Below are positions 22,837-35,297 of a DNA stretch of 64,000 nucleotides, in pieces. The position numbers and the translations under genes are program-made. Every line of letters starts with the position of its first letter. The first letter of the stretch is position 1. Source of the stretch: Coniella vitis (lineage: Eukaryota; Ascomycota; Sordariomycetes; Diaporthales; Schizoparmaceae); assembly GCA_011317545.1 (NCBI GenBank), contig WUJK01000001.1:4321001-4385000 (forward strand). Direction: 5' to 3'. The notes beneath the pieces were generated by a model. It was not told the DNA's origin. It ran no database searches and saw only the letters and a program-made list of their open reading frames with translations.

Positions 22837-24131
22837 CTTTGCTCCACTTATCTCGCCCATCATTTAGCATCGCTACTGCGGATAATGGGACAAGCAAGGG
22901 AGTTCATTGAGTAAACGGGCATTGCGCATTTGCTCGATGGCCTAGTTGATTGATCGGGCAAAATATCAATTGGCGATTTGCTCGTCATCATATGCATCAA
23001 TAATTGGGAGCAGACTGTTGCTCGTGGGTGATCATTCAGACGATCTATAATGTGCTGCACTGTTACGACACAAAGTGAGCACTCTATCATGACAGATTTA
23101 CAAGTCAATGAAATGAAGTTATACACTTGAGACTTTCCGCACTCGCATCCACCAGGGACACAGATACAGCTTCTTATCAACACCCACATGGAACGAACTC
23201 CCAAGACGGCAAATTACATACAGCGACTCTCTTTGATCTGAGCATGTGGATGGAGATCACATGGATCGACGTCGGGCACGATAGCACTACCTAGGTACAT
23301 TCCATAGACATTCTCCCGAAAGTCAATTGGCTCGGCTCGGTTTGAGGCCCATGACTCCAGTTCACACATTCACAAGCAAGATATCTGTCAATTGGAGAAC
23401 ACCATGGTCCATGGAAGGGATAGATAATGTGCATAGGAAAGATTTGAAAAGCAGGGTTCTATACTACATAGAACTCTTGTTCTTATCTATAGAGTCGTGG
23501 ATGCCCCCCATCTTCGGATTTCCCAGGGTAACATGTGCCAACGAGTATGTACATAGAATCAAGGCTCCGTAATCGCATCGCTAGTTCCTTTTTCAAAAAC
23601 TTTAATATACAAAGAAATGAGAAGGGGAAATCATGAGCAAAATGGTGCTATTGAACCGTAGGGCTTTGTCGTCGCATTCGCATTCGCTGTCGCGGTCATA
23701 GTCGGAGCTGAGGAAAAGGGGCGGTCCCTATTGGCTGACGTGGATATGTTGTAAGAAAAAAAAGGTCCATCCGTTGGCTGGCCGCATTCAAATTCCGCAC
23801 CTCGCGAGCCGGCATTGGCTGACTACTGTGTACTATGTACTATGTACAACTGAATAAGAAGGTTTCGGTTCTATGTACATTGTATGTACTATATAAGGCA
23901 AGCCGGGGTAAGTACCTAGGTACCTGGGCAGTCTTTGTTCCTGCTTGGGCTTTTACTGCTGCATTGAGAGAGCAGCATTGCATTTTGTATGAGATAAAAG
24001 AGGAGGAAAATGGTCAGAGAGAACTGCTACCATAAAAAGGATACTATTGCTCAGCTAGGCCGATATGCCTTGCTCAGCTGCTGCGCTGCACTTGTAGAAT
24101 GCGTGGCGTCGCTTATACATAGGAAGCTACC

Positions 24132-24148
24132 AAAAAAAAAAAAAAAAA
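24132..24148. repeat. A17 homopolymer tract
   Basis: Seventeen consecutive A in intergenic DNA, prone to length error in assemblies. Confidence 0.9.
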
Positions 24149-24620
24149 TAGCCGAGACGTTCATTTTTATGGAGGAGTTTGATCTAAACAGAAGTGATGA
24201 GAGACCAAGTATGTACCTTGGGAATGTTCATGATAACAACGGGACTCATAGGACAAGACCCTCCTTTTTTTTCAGCAGCATATTGGAAGGAGTATAGATT
24301 TGACCAGCGTGTTGCGACGGGGCGGAAGCGATCGTGGCCGCCCGTCGGCCTGTCTGTACTATGTATCTTGTTGGTATTTTGATTGCCCTTTCTGGAAATG
24401 CGTCACAACGTGCATTGTGCAGCTACAGAGTCCCATGGATATCTCTCGCCAGGCCAGTTCAATCCCCGTCGGCATTCCAAATACATCTCTAGATACATTT
24501 TCAGACGAAAGGCAACAACTGACGGGGAGGCAAGGACAGATTGCGCCGCTACACATTCCAATTGTCCGTGCGTTCCGAGTACGTTTCCCAGACACAAGAT
24601 AGTACGCAGATAGCGCTGAA

Positions 24621-24627
24621 TATATAA
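24621..24627 (+). promoter_or_regulatory. TATA-like element of the aldo/keto reductase gene
   Basis: TATATAA lies 168 bp before the ATG and is followed by a C/A-rich leader almost devoid of T beyond about 24,680. Position and context fit a core promoter; this is inference from sequence only. Confidence 0.4.
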
Positions 24628-24794
24628 ACATCCACCGTCGCTATCATCGTTTTACCATCTCCACCACTATCTTGAGATTTAAAAACCACAATCACAATCA
24701 CAACCGCATCCATTGCCGCCACCGCCACCCAAAACAGCCCCAACAGGGGCAGCCTGCGTTCCCCCCCAAAAAAAAGCAAAACACACATCACACA

Positions 24795-25844
24795 ATGGCA
24801 TCGCCAACAAGCCGCTTCGCGCTCCGATGCGCGCGCGAATCAGCCGGCACCATCCCGCTCCCCAATCTTTGCATCGGCACCTGGGCCTGGGGCGACAGCA
24901 TGACCTGGAACAACACCTCCCCGCAAGCCGTCGCCGACCTCGACGACGCTTGGCGCACCATCGCCAAGCACAACCTCTTCTTCATCGACACGGCCGAAGT
25001 CTATGGCGGCGGCGAGTCGGAGCGCATCATCGCCAAACTCCGCGCGAGCCCGGACCTCACCACTCCCGAGTATTTCTCGTCCTTGGTGATTGCGACCAAG
25101 TTTCTGCCGATTCCCTGGCCGGTGAGCAGGGTGCTCCGTCCGGCAACGGGCATGGTGGATGCGTGTCGCGCGAGTTTGGCGAGGCTGAACAACAATGTCA
25201 CGGCGCAAGACAAGAAATTGGAAACCCTCGACCTCTACCAGATCCACGGGCCCATTCACTTTGCCAACTCGATCCCAAGCATGGCCAACGGTCTCGCCAA
25301 GTGCGTGGAAGAAGGCCTGACCCGCGCCGTGGGCGTCAGCAACTACAGCCTCGATGAAATGATTCGCATGGACGACGCGCTGCGCGCAAAGGGCCTCCGT
25401 CTCGCCTCCAACCAGGTGGAATTCAGTCTGCTACGCACACGGCCCGCGACAAAGGATGGGCTGTTGGAGGAGTGTCACAGGCGCGGCATTACCTTGTTGG
25501 CATATAGTCCGTTGGGAATGGGCAGGTTGACGGGCAAGTATTCGCGCGAGAATCCCCCGCCTGCGGGGAGGAGATTTGGAAAAGTCGAGTTCGAGGCAAT
25601 GGCGGCGTTGATCGACGTCATGCGTGAGGTGGCGGGGAACCACGATGTTTCGATTAGTGCGGTAGCGTTGAAATGGGTGATCCAGATGGGCGCCATCCCG
25701 CTGGGCGGCGTCAAGAATTCGAAGCAGGCAGAAGAGAATGCGAAGGCGGCGAGCGAGGAGTGGGCGTTGAGCGACGAGGAGATGGAGAGGTTGGGAAAGG
25801 TGTCGCAGGAGGGGACCACGTCATGGGTGTGGCAGCACGGTTAA
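24795..25844 (+). CDS. Aldo/keto reductase
   Basis: Single exon, 349 aa, ATG in a CACACAATGGC context. Members are NADPH-dependent TIM-barrel oxidoreductases acting on aldehydes, ketones or sugars. The catalytic tetrad is visible: Asp and Tyr in FIDTAEVYGGGESE, Lys in LVIATKFLP, and His in LDLYQIHGP. Later family motifs are RAVGVSNYSLDEM, ASNQVEFSLL, LLAYSPLGMGRLTGKY, and the cofactor-binding end GAIPLGGVKNSKQAEENAKAA. The length is normal. The substrate cannot be deduced. It is not obviously part of any cluster here; its upstream neighbours are unrelated. Confidence 0.93.
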   Translation: MASPTSRFALRCARESAGTIPLPNLCIGTWAWGDSMTWNNTSPQAVADLDDAWRTIAKHNLFFIDTAEVYGGGESERIIAKLRASPDLTTPEYFSSLVIATKFLPIPWPVSRVLRPATGMVDACRASLARLNNNVTAQDKKLETLDLYQIHGPIHFANSIPSMANGLAKCVEEGLTRAVGVSNYSLDEMIRMDDALRAKGLRLASNQVEFSLLRTRPATKDGLLEECHRRGITLLAYSPLGMGRLTGKYSRENPPPAGRRFGKVEFEAMAALIDVMREVAGNHDVSISAVALKWVIQMGAIPLGGVKNSKQAEENAKAASEEWALSDEEMERLGKVSQEGTTSWVWQHG

Positions 25845-26611
25845 AAAGGTTGTCGCATTCGAGATTTGGCTAGTGGCAAAGGACTGGGGTCGATTCGTAT
25901 AGATATATATATATACGCTATAATGTTTACAAATTGCGGATTGGAACTCTTGCCATGTTGAATGGCTTGCTTTGCGATATATGTAGATGTATCCCGAGAT
26001 TTCCAAGGTTGTGTGCAAGTCTTGCTGGAAACTGGACAGCGTCCCAGTCATGATATATCGTGTGTGTGTGTGTGGCCATATGTAGAACCCCAGTCCCAAC
26101 TTCCCCCAGAATACGTCTGCAGCCTCCTTTTGAAGTTTGTGTGTATGAACACCTGCGTTTGCCCGTTCATCTTCAACAGCATATCGAGGCGGCTCGCGTC
26201 GTAATGTTCATTGGTTTATGTACGATGATCCTCTAATGCGTATAGCGAGTTCATCACAATCCTCTTTGGCAAATGCCATGTCCTGTGAGTCGAGCAACGC
26301 TTCTGAGACATTGCCACATCCTTACAGAATTGCTTGTAGCTCATCATATTGCTTTTGCACAAAGATTCCGCTACGTTGCTTAGAGACAGGCTGAGCTTGT
26401 CGGGATAAGAGGTTGCTTTGTGTAATTCATTGCGAACTTTGCGAGCCGCAGAGTAGTGTTTGTGCACCGAAACGCGGCACTACACACATCAACACCGCCT
26501 CGGCAAACTCGTACATAAGCACGAGTGTTGGTTATCCGAGGACTGGTAAGCAGAGCAGAGTTGTGAGCTCACTGGTGGCATCATCGCCAGTCGTTTTGTC
26601 CTCGGTGCTCA
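25845..26611. other. Intergenic gap between convergent AKR and rhodopsin-domain genes
   Basis: About 770 bp between two 3' ends. It contains a short (AT)n tract near 25903-25914 and (GT)n near 26061-26073. No gene seen. Confidence 0.5.
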
Positions 26612-27944
26612 TCATTCTACTCTTCCATTCTCAACTGTTGGTGTCTGGTGAACCGAGTTGCTTCGTCCAGAGCTTGACTCTTCGTTTCTTAGAATGCTTC
26701 TCGTAGTACTTGTGCTCTTGGTCCTCCAGGTATACTTGCTCCATTTCGCTCCCCGTTCAAGGTCCGCAGCAGACATTGGACTTAGGTCTGCTGTTGCCAT
26801 GTCGATATTACCCGTAGACACAGTAGCAGGTTGGCTAAACCACTTGAACATGCCGCCAATGATTGGCAGAGATGCAGCAATCAAGGCCACGCCGACTTCG
26901 ACTATGGACAATAAAGGCGCGAAAACAACAAAGTCTACGGTGCGGAGCGTGTCAGCGTTGTGGCTCAAGTACTCCTCTGCAGTGGTATTTGTAGGCGGGC
27001 CATGCAAGATAGCATCTAGGGAAAACTGGGTCGTCTACTCACAGATATCAAACGCTGTATTCGGACGTTCCCAGATACGGCAAAAGGGAATGCGAATGAC
27101 AGCAGCAGCAACAGGCAGCATGCCGACACTCAGAGCGGCCATCAGGCCGATCTTGGACCTGCGTGATACGCGGAGGTTCCGGACCACAAACATTGGTATA
27201 AAAACACAGCCTGCATCTGTCACCATGGTTATCACGGTCACAAATATGTCTTGAGAGCAACGAGCCATGTTAGTCAAGTCGTGCTGCCATAAGTGGATGT
27301 AGGTCTTGACATACCTATTTCGGTCTGAAGATCTACACAGGTGGTGGTGGGCTTGTTCCTGAAGAAGGCGCCGCAAAATGCTCCCAACCAGATTGCAGCA
27401 AACATATAGACTAGGTTGGTGATGATAGCAAGAGCAAGGGTGGGCCATCGGTATCGTCGCTGGAAAGCAAAACGCAAAACAGAAATGGCAACCGATGTCT
27501 TGATCAGAGCCAAAGCGACGACGTAGAAAAAGGCAAAGGTAACCAAAGAACCCATGGCCTGGACGTAGTTCATCCGTGTAATATCAAAGCTACCCAGACC
27601 ATATTGCGCCGAAGCGAAGGAAAAGCCGCACGTGACGATAAAGGCGACCTGCGAAACAGTTGGCAAGTCAGGACTAGACTCGTGGGCACATGCGATGGAA
27701 GGAGAGCAGCGCGCGCGTAAAGGATGATAGCGATTGTACTTACCAGGCTGAGAATGGCCAATACATCATCCCAGCCCCATGCTCCCTTCTTTGCCCAGAA
27801 GCGCCAGTAGGACCGGAGACCGACAGCCAAAGTGCTGAGGACGGGCAGGACGATGGAGAGGATTGCGAGAGGTATGCCCGTATCGACGGGATGTCCAGCT
27901 GGCACGAAGGCAGGCGCACCTTGCCCCAGCGCAGGGTTGGCCAT
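26612..27944 (-). CDS. Fungal rhodopsin-domain (SAT4/PTH11-like) integral membrane protein
   Basis: Model complement(join(26612..27015, 27043..27249, 27315..27648, 27744..27944)), 381 aa; all donors are GT and acceptors AG. One intron is only 27 bp (27016-27042), unusually short, so that junction deserves checking. The protein has about seven hydrophobic segments (PLAILSIVLPVLSTLAVGL, VAFIVTCGFSFA, FAFFYVVALALIKTSVAISVL, LALAIITNLVYMFAAIWLGAF, FVTVITMVTDAGCVFIPMFVV and two more) with the family words WGWDD near residue 58 and DAGCVFIPM in the fifth helix. The C-terminal ~90 residues are cytoplasmic-type, Ser/Thr-rich. Such proteins are found at the plasma membrane, and some act as receptors or are clustered with secondary-metabolite genes. 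Its ligand is unknown. Confidence 0.85.
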
Positions 27945-29205
27945 GATCTTGAGATTGGCCTTGGAGTCTGCTGAAGATGCAGTCAGACTGGGCCTTGATC
28001 CTGAGTGGTTTTATAGCATCGCCGTAGCAGTCGCAAGCACCCCCACGTCTTATGAGGCGGTAGAGTAGACTACACAAAGATGGCGGGGCTCTCGGTCTCC
28101 CTTCTCTCGGCCATGTATAATATGTTCTTTGGGACCATTGGCCCGACTGACGACCAACCGAATCAACGTTGCCGTTTGCGGCTCGGCTAGCTCGAGCGTC
28201 AACGATCTGAGTGTCTCAGCTGGGGGACAAGGCAGAGTGCGGGACTGGGATTTCCGTATGTGGAGACAAGTATGTGAGCCGCACAAGAGGCTCACGGCAC
28301 CGGCTCGGTGTCGATAAAGATTGATCTCGAATCTCGATGTGTGCGTGACAGTTTGTACTCCATGATACCAAGGTTTTGTTGGAACGGATCGGCCGAGACA
28401 AAGTCGTCTTTATATATCACATTCGGTTTGAGGCTTGCGGGAAGACGCACCGCGCTCTAGTTCCATTCACATCATGATGTGCATATGATGCCCTCGATGT
28501 CAACCCCATCGCAGCGAAAACTGAAGTTGCTGTCAGACCTTGTCAAAGCTGCCAGGACCGAGAGGTTTCCCCCCGTTGATGGACCGCAGGATACATCTCA
28601 AAGCCCAAATGCAAGCGAACATGCCGTCTTGGGCGGGTTTGGCCATGTTATAGCTGAGAATAGATGCAACTGCATCGACGCTGCTGCATCGACTCGGAGC
28701 GTCTTGACCACGTGAAAATGAGACATTGGCGGAGATGGATGGTGGTAATGGTTGTTGTCGTGCGGATGAGATTCTCAACGTTGGACAATGTTACCGACCG
28801 GCTGCCAGGATACTCAGCAAGCCTATGTACTATGTACTGTAGTAATACTTGCCCAGTGGCCCCAGCCTGCTGGGAGGAAGCTCTGGCGGGACACCGTACT
28901 ATGGCACACTGCATACCTGGTACCTACCAAGATTGAAGAACGTACGTACTCTTCCGCCAAGAACTCGCGAGGAAATACAACCAGCCGCAACGCGCTAAGC
29001 CCTTGCCCCTAGGTACTTACTCTGCTACCATAGTAGTGGCCCCGAGGCCCTATCGCGGCAGCAGCTCAGCTCAGACAACGTGGCACGGTGCCCGGCACGG
29101 CGGTCAGTGTTTTCTCCAACGCGCATCCTCTCCAACCATTGTTGCTGCTTCCCACCACCATTCGTTGACGCCTCGAGATACATTTTCGTTGTCAAGACCT
29201 TGACG
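27945..29205. promoter_or_regulatory. Divergent intergenic region with palindromic motifs
   Basis: About 1.26 kb between the divergent membrane-protein and CLPTM1 genes. It contains TACTATGTACTGTAGTA (about 28826-28845), GGTACC (28918) and CCTAGGTACTTACT (28999-29012), again the window-wide palindrome family. No convincing ORF is present. Confidence 0.4.
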
Positions 29206-31247
29206 ATGCCTGAAGGTAATGGAGCGGCAGGCGCTGCGCCTGCTGAGCGCCAGGAACAAGGAGGCGTAAGTACCAAATGATCATCCTCGAAAGCAGACGT
29301 CGCTGACGGCAGTCCTTGCTTCTTGCTTTGCAGTCCTCGCTCATGTCCCGCATCGCGTGGGGAGCCTGCATGTACTTTGGCATGCAATTCGTCACCCGGC
29401 AGCTCATGCCGGCTCCTCAGCAGAGCAAGACTGTGACCGACGCGAGCGGTAACGAGATCCAAGTTCCTGCCAACACGGCCGACGTGCCCGCCTATGCTCT
29501 TCGACCCAGCAAGCTCGACGAAGGGGCCTCGTGGAACCCTGTCCCGCAAAAGATTGCTCCTCTATGGCCTGACGACAGCGTGGTGGACATTGTCATCACC
29601 CTCTCGCCCTCGAGGAAGCCCAAGCCGCTGAAGGATACACCCCAGGACATGATTGTATTCAAAGAGACAGAGTACAGCCTAGGCAACTGGAGTGAGAAGC
29701 GTACGGTTGACACCACGATCACGGTACCCAAATCGGTCCAGAACAATGGGACGCTTTGGGGCCACTTTTACGTGGGCTTGCACGAGCCCGGCGCCAACTT
29801 GGACCCGACTCAACAGCCATATGACCCGGCCAAGGCATACTACTTCATCTACCCCTTCACCCAGTATATCCCAAAGAAAAAGGTCGCCAAGACCCGGAGC
29901 TTATTGGAGAGCAAGAACCTTAGCGAAGCAGAACAGGCCGAGGCGGCAGAGGCCGGTGCCATTGTGGTGGGCAACTACTACCACCCCAACACGACCATCT
30001 CTTTTGTTCCGGGCGCTGGCACTATGATGTATCCCACTACCAACGGAGCGGCCCGCCAGTTCATTACTCTCGAGCCTACTGGTGCGCGAGACGGAACGGG
30101 CCAGAACTCGTGGTACTATCCTATCCTTTTCGTCAATGGGTTCTGGCAACTCAAGAGCCACTTCAATCCGGTGAATGAGACGGTTCAGACGCTGCCCCTA
30201 CACATTGAGCTTAACAACCTGGCCAACTGGAAGTTCCAGATCATGGCGTCAGTGGAACTGGGCGGTCGCGAATCTGCACGCCAGGCCGCGTTTGGCAACC
30301 CGGTCGCTGGTGGAGGCGATGGCTCGGAAATCGAAATGGTCAAGGAGATCTTCCTTGACACGAACCCGATCCTGCTTGGCATCACAATCGTTGTCAGTAT
30401 CGCCCATATGATTCTTGAGACCTTGGCTTTCGGATCCGACATTGCCCACTACCGCAAGAAGAAGGATAACGTGGGCATTTCGGTTCGGTCGATCCTCGCC
30501 AATGTGTTTATGCAAACCATCATCTTTCTGTACCTGGTGGACAACTCGCAAAACACCAGTTGGATGATTCTCGGCACTCAGGGCGTGGGTATTGTGATTG
30601 AGCTGTGGAAGGTCACTACAGTAGTCAACATCCGCGTGCGCGATGCACCGCCTGGGTCCTTGATCCCCAAGCGCATCGTCTTCGAAGACAAGCACCAGCT
30701 CAGTGAGACGGAGCAAAAAACGCAAGAGTACGACGCCATTGCCTTCAAGTACATGTACTGGGTGGGCGTCCCTCTTTTGCTGGCCTACGCCGTCTACTCG
30801 CTCATTTACGATGAGCATAAGTCGTGGTACTCGTACATTATCACCACCCTGGTGGGTTCCGTGTACGCGTATGGTTTCTTGATGATGGTGCCCGCGCTGT
30901 ACATCAATTACCGGCTCAAGAGCGTGGCACATATGCCTGGCAAGGCCATGATGTACAAGTTCCTCAACACGTTCATCGATGACTTGTTTGCATTCACCAT
31001 CAAAATGCCCTTTTTGCACCGGCTGGCAACGTTCCGAGACGATATCATTTTCTTCATTTACTTGTACCAACGGTGGGCGTACAAGGTCGACTACACGCGT
31101 GTCAATGAGTTTGGCCAAGGCGGAGAGGATGAGGAGCAAGAGCCAGACAAAAAAGACCAGAAGGAGCTGCCCCCAGCGGCCTCAGATGAGGCCTCGAGTG
31201 CCGAGACGACTGGTGCCAGTAAAGGCAAAGCGACCAAGAGAAAGTGA
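29206..31247 (+). CDS. CLPTM1 family multi-pass membrane protein
   Basis: Model join(29206..29265, 29334..31247), 657 aa, one 68-bp intron in phase 0 after 20 codons. CLPTM1-type proteins are ER/Golgi multi-pass membrane proteins; the human homologue retains GABA-A receptors, and a CLPTM1-like protein has been described as a scramblase for a GPI precursor. The first ~30 residues lead into a hydrophobic segment (SRIAWGACMYFGMQF). A large luminal beta-rich domain follows (about 60-370, with LWPDDSVVDIVITLSP, GTLWGHFYVGLHEPG and AYYFIYPFTQYIPKKK). The C-terminal half carries about five membrane helices starting at the EIFLDTNPILLGITIVVSI segment. The conserved end FLNTFIDDLFAFTIKMP, HRLATFRDDIIFFIYLYQRW is present. 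The C-terminal ~55 residues are charged and disordered. Family assignment is secure; the fungal role is not. Confidence 0.93.
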
Positions 31248-32973
31248 CAACCGAGTTGGAGGGGCCTCGAAGCGAAGCGGAGGCGCGAAACGGCTCGTTT
31301 GGCACGGGAATCTGGCACATAAACCCCCGTCACGATGATTGCTTTGTTTGAGTTTTATAAACTGTGTGATATACTCTTTCCCTTCTTGGCAGCATACATA
31401 TTGATAGCAATAAGCGGTGAAAAGTATTCTGCGGTACATTACACGATGCCGTCATTATTCCAGTTCGCATCAATACTGTTTGCTCCTCAGTCGTTGGCCC
31501 CAGAGGCCATGTGTCTGCACAGCCTGGTGATGAGCCTCAAAAATGGATCGGTTTGCTCGGCATTTACTAGCGGCCGCCCACCGTAGTCAGGCCAGCCAAG
31601 GGGCGGGGGGTTCTGCAGGGTGCTACAGGGGCCTCAGCCTCAAGGTTCTCGGCACAGGTCTAGGTCATTCTAAGGTACGAGTTACGATGACAGATGTCTT
31701 CAGTGGTCGCTGCATTTAGGAGTGAGTATACCCCTGAGCTGCAGCCCGATTGGCACTTCCTGCGACTGTATTTTAACAAGAGCAACTGGACTTGGATCGG
31801 CCTGGGGAGAAACCAGATGCATTGGTGCGCTGTGGGTAAAAAACGCTGTACTACTATGTAAGTATATCTTTGGCGGTGGGGAGCAAGTATTTGCTTAGCA
31901 CAGGCCTTGCCATGAGCCACCCCAGGCCAGGGGCCTTGTACTCGTAGCCGGCCGTTGTTACAGAAGCCTGAGAAGGTACAGTGGCAGAGTACATAGTAAG
32001 TGGCTTAAGTGGGTACTCAGTACCTTATTAGCAATCAATGCTGGCCGCGTAACTGTCGCTTTCTCTCCTGGGCTTCTACTATGTTGTAGATTGGCCTGGC
32101 CAGCATTGTGAGTTCCGACAATTAGACCAATTAACCCAACAAGAAGCCGCAAATGAACAAGAGGGAGACGGGACGTAATTGACTAGGACAACGAGCACGA
32201 GCAAGAGAACATAGGCAAGTCGACTGGCCCGGCGGGTGGCTTAGGCCCTGCTCTGCTCCGCTGTGCTTGGACCTTTTGGACGTTGGAAGTTTGTCTGGGT
32301 AACTTTGCGTTTGCTTGGCTGGTTTCTATCGCTTGGGCCTGTAACTTCAGGGTGTGTAATGCGACCCACGCCCGCAGCAGCCGCAGCAGCAGCAGCATTA
32401 TCAGCGCGTCGTCGTCGTACGTACCACCCGTTCGACCTAGACCCATGTCTACGAGTACCTTGCTGGTTCATCCCCTGGGCTGATTCCCCTCCAACCCGTC
32501 CGATTGGCGAAGCGGAGAAGGCAGACGGGGGGCCACCGCACCCAACGTCATCACCAAAGAAAGCACGGGCAAGAAGCCAAAGAAAACCTAATCTGTACAA
32601 CAGTACATACGACCTCCGGCTGGATGGTTTCCTCTTCTTCTTCTTCTTCTCCTCCCCGTGCTCCTCCCCGTCTCCTTCGCCCATACCTCCCTCTGTGCGC
32701 TTGGCTTGGCTTGGCTGACCGACCAGGCCAGTCAAGGTTGAGACCGCCGTCCAACCCAAACCATATCAGCCAGCCCCATCCCGCGCCTGGCTCCCTCTTT
32801 TCCAGAGCAACCACCAAGTTTGTGCCTACAAGAAGCCGACGAGGGCCGACACTCTTCGCCATTCCTGCTCCTTCCAGCATTATGCCGGCGGCTACCGGCG
32901 TGGCATCCTTTTCCGCCTTCTCCTCCCCGTCCTCCCGCTCCCGCTCCGATTCCGCTGCCCTCTGTCCCGAGCC
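31248..32973. other. Intergenic region upstream of the zinc-finger-like gene
   Basis: About 1.7 kb with no supported gene. It includes motif-family sites near 31850-31862 and 31975-32030 (GTACTCAGTACC-type), a (TTC)n run at about 32633-32651, and C-rich leader-like sequence from about 32780. The open frames on both strands in 32.2-33.0 kb are compositional artefacts. Confidence 0.4.
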
Positions 32974-34773
32974 ATGAACAGCGGCGCCGACCCCACAGCC
33001 AGGGGACACAGCACCACCACCACCACCACCACCACCACACAGCAGCGACGTCCCGACAACATCACTATACCGCCGCCACCTCTATTCTCAACCTCCGTGC
33101 CGACCGCATTCACACATCCATCCACGTCCAAGACAGCAGTAGCGCGATCCGCCAAGCAAAAGGCCAAAGCGTTATCTCCACAGGTCATTGTGACCCAACA
33201 TCATGTCCACGATGGCCATGACGAGAGCGCTGTTATAGACGACGACGACGACGACGACGATGATCGCGATGTAGAGGACGATGGCAGCGAGAACGACACC
33301 GTCGGCACGCTGCTGGCTGATATCGCCAACGCCATCAGCGATGCCCGACAATTGCTCATGTTCGCCGATAAGAGGCACTGGACGTCGGACGAGTTTGAGC
33401 AAGTTCGCGCTCTCGAGCTTGCGCTGGACCAGGCCAAGGCCGATTTCCAGGAATTGGGCCCGCTGTTGAAAGGGACATTCTACTATGAAAATGATCGGCG
33501 CCGTACGTACATGTCTTTCTTGTTCCATTCTCCTTGAGCCTCTTCCCGAATCCAGTGCTGGAGAACAGCAGACCAGTTGCCTGAGCCCCGTATCATACCA
33601 TGCTACGCGTGCCTATCAACAGATCTCTTCACGGGCAAAAGCTCCATGGTCCATCTTTACTAATGCGCAACAGCCGAATCCCTCCAAGAACTCCGCATCC
33701 TCCGCATGCAATTCGGCCTCCATGGCCAAGCATTTAAAGATTGGCTCCGACAAGGCGGCCCCATCAACCCGCTATGGACACGCGACACCCTCGACCTAAG
33801 CCGCGATCTCCACCGCGCCCAACGCCGCGCCGCAGCGCGCATCTTTGCTTCGCAGCAGGCCGACGTTGGCAGCGGAGGGACAGGCCACCGCTGCCTCGGT
33901 GCTTTTGAGGTGTACCGGCGCCAGCGGCGGCTCGACGACCGGAGAAAGGAATACGGGCTCGGACGGAGGTCAAGCCGGTACGAGAGCGCCCGAGGGGCTG
34001 TGTCTCACCACCAACAGCAGGCAACTACAACCAAAAAGAAGCAGCGACCGCGCCCGCCGAGTTGGCAGCAAAAGACGCCCACGATGGCCGCGCTCGAGGC
34101 GAGTGATGCGATGGAAATGGGCACTATTAGCCTGCGTGACAACCACGAGGATCAAGAGCGGCGGCAACAACAACAACAACAACAACAAGAGGGTGAACAA
34201 CAAAAGGACCAACAGACGAGTTCTTCGCTTGAGCATCTCGTGCCCGCGTGCAATTCTGTTGGCCGCTTTGAGCGCTTTGGGGATCGGGATATAGCCTTTT
34301 CCTGTGATTTCTGCGACGGCTTTCTCGTCTGGGAAGACCTGGAGAGTATGCCTGCTGAACTCGACGCGCTACAGCTGCCGGCACACTCGGGCGGCGTACC
34401 TGCATCAGCATCAGCACCGGCCAACCCGCAAGACAGTGATGAGGACGACGCACAGCAATCACAACAGCCGCCGCACTGGCAAGCGCGCGGCAAATCCATA
34501 GCATCCGGTGAAGCCAAGACGGTCGTGTTTGCGCCGCTCGCGATTGCGAATCACATGAGCCCCGATTTGGGTGAATGGCAGGCGCGGATCCTGTGTCCGT
34601 ATTGCGACGAGTACAAGTACTATGAGGCCGGGGACGAGGACGAGACGCACTATGTACAGGATGACCGAGGGTTTGGGAGCGTGGCCGAGTTCCAGGCGCA
34701 TCTGGAGTGGTATCACGTGCCAGTTGCAGTGCCGGGGTTGTCGGCTGCTGCGAAGAGTTGTGTGGTTATGTAG
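32974..34773 (+). CDS. Uncharacterised fungal protein with C-terminal Cys/His zinc-finger-like motifs
   Basis: Model join(32974..33502, 33674..34773), 542 aa, one 171-bp intron in phase 1 (GTACGT..ACAG). The N-terminus is low complexity (a poly-Thr run encoded by CAC repeats, then a run of nine Asp). An ordered helical region spans the intron: LLADIANAISDARQLLMFAD, FEQVRALELALDQAKADFQEL, then LQELRILRMQFGLHGQAFKD with a Trp-Leu-Arg step. After a Gln-rich linker, two cysteine pairs occur: SCDFCDGFLVWEDL near residue 388 and LCPYCDEYKYYE near 480, the latter followed by FQAHLEWYH, giving a plausible C-x2-C...H-x4-H site. This suggests a zinc-binding protein; DNA, RNA or protein as partner is unknown. 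The coding call is firm; function is not assigned. Confidence 0.78.
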
Positions 34774-35297
34774 CGTTGTGTGCTACGTTGGATGGTTGAG
34801 GATGGGTTGTTGGAGACATTGATCTGGGTGTGATTTGGGAAACAAGAGCTACGGCGAAGTGATAAAACCAGGATAAAGAAGCAGATACGGATGCTATGGG
34901 GTGAACACCCAGGCGGATCTGAGCCTAGGCTATTTGAAGAAACATATGGTTGGTATAGCAGAGCAGCCAATCTAGACATACCTAGGTACCTGTTGTGAGC
35001 GAAACCTGAGGGTGGCTTTTAGAAATACCAGAGTAAACCCGATGAATCCTTGATCCAAAATCTCTATTAAAGTGGTACAAGAGTGTTAAGAAATACACGC
35101 TGTGTGCGAACTGCTCAGAACCAAGCCATTCCAGTAAAGTCTCTCAAGCGGCAGACGCTATGATGGCACCCTTTTCCCAAATGGAGAGAACGCCCCAACT
35201 CCAACATCCGTTTCCATGTGCTCTGGAGCACCGACTCAGCAGTCCTTTATTCATCCGATGCTAGCCGATGCACCTCGACGTGATCCGAGTTTCCCCC
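34774..35297. other. Intergenic gap between convergent genes
   Basis: About 520 bp between 3' ends; one ACCTAGGTACCT palindrome at about 34980-34991. Nothing else recognised. Confidence 0.5.

Larger units (their letters stand above)
22837..24794. other. Intergenic region upstream of the aldo/keto reductase gene
   Basis: About 1.96 kb without a supported gene. It carries several copies of the TACTATGTAC and CCTAGGTACC motif family (23285-23298, 23829-23849, 23885-23895, 23911-23922, 24212-24220), an A17 tract at 24132-24148, and a TATA-like element near the AKR start. The last ~140 bp are C/A-rich and likely 5' untranslated region. Confidence 0.45.

Noticed and set aside
24713..25357. Arg/His/Pro-rich frame overlapping the aldo/keto reductase
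   Set aside because: It is a compositional shadow in another frame of a gene with clear catalytic motifs.
32263..33009. Several 130-170 codon frames on both strands
   Set aside because: Driven by (TTC)n, CCGC-rich and GGT/CAC repeats in the leader of the zinc-finger-like gene.
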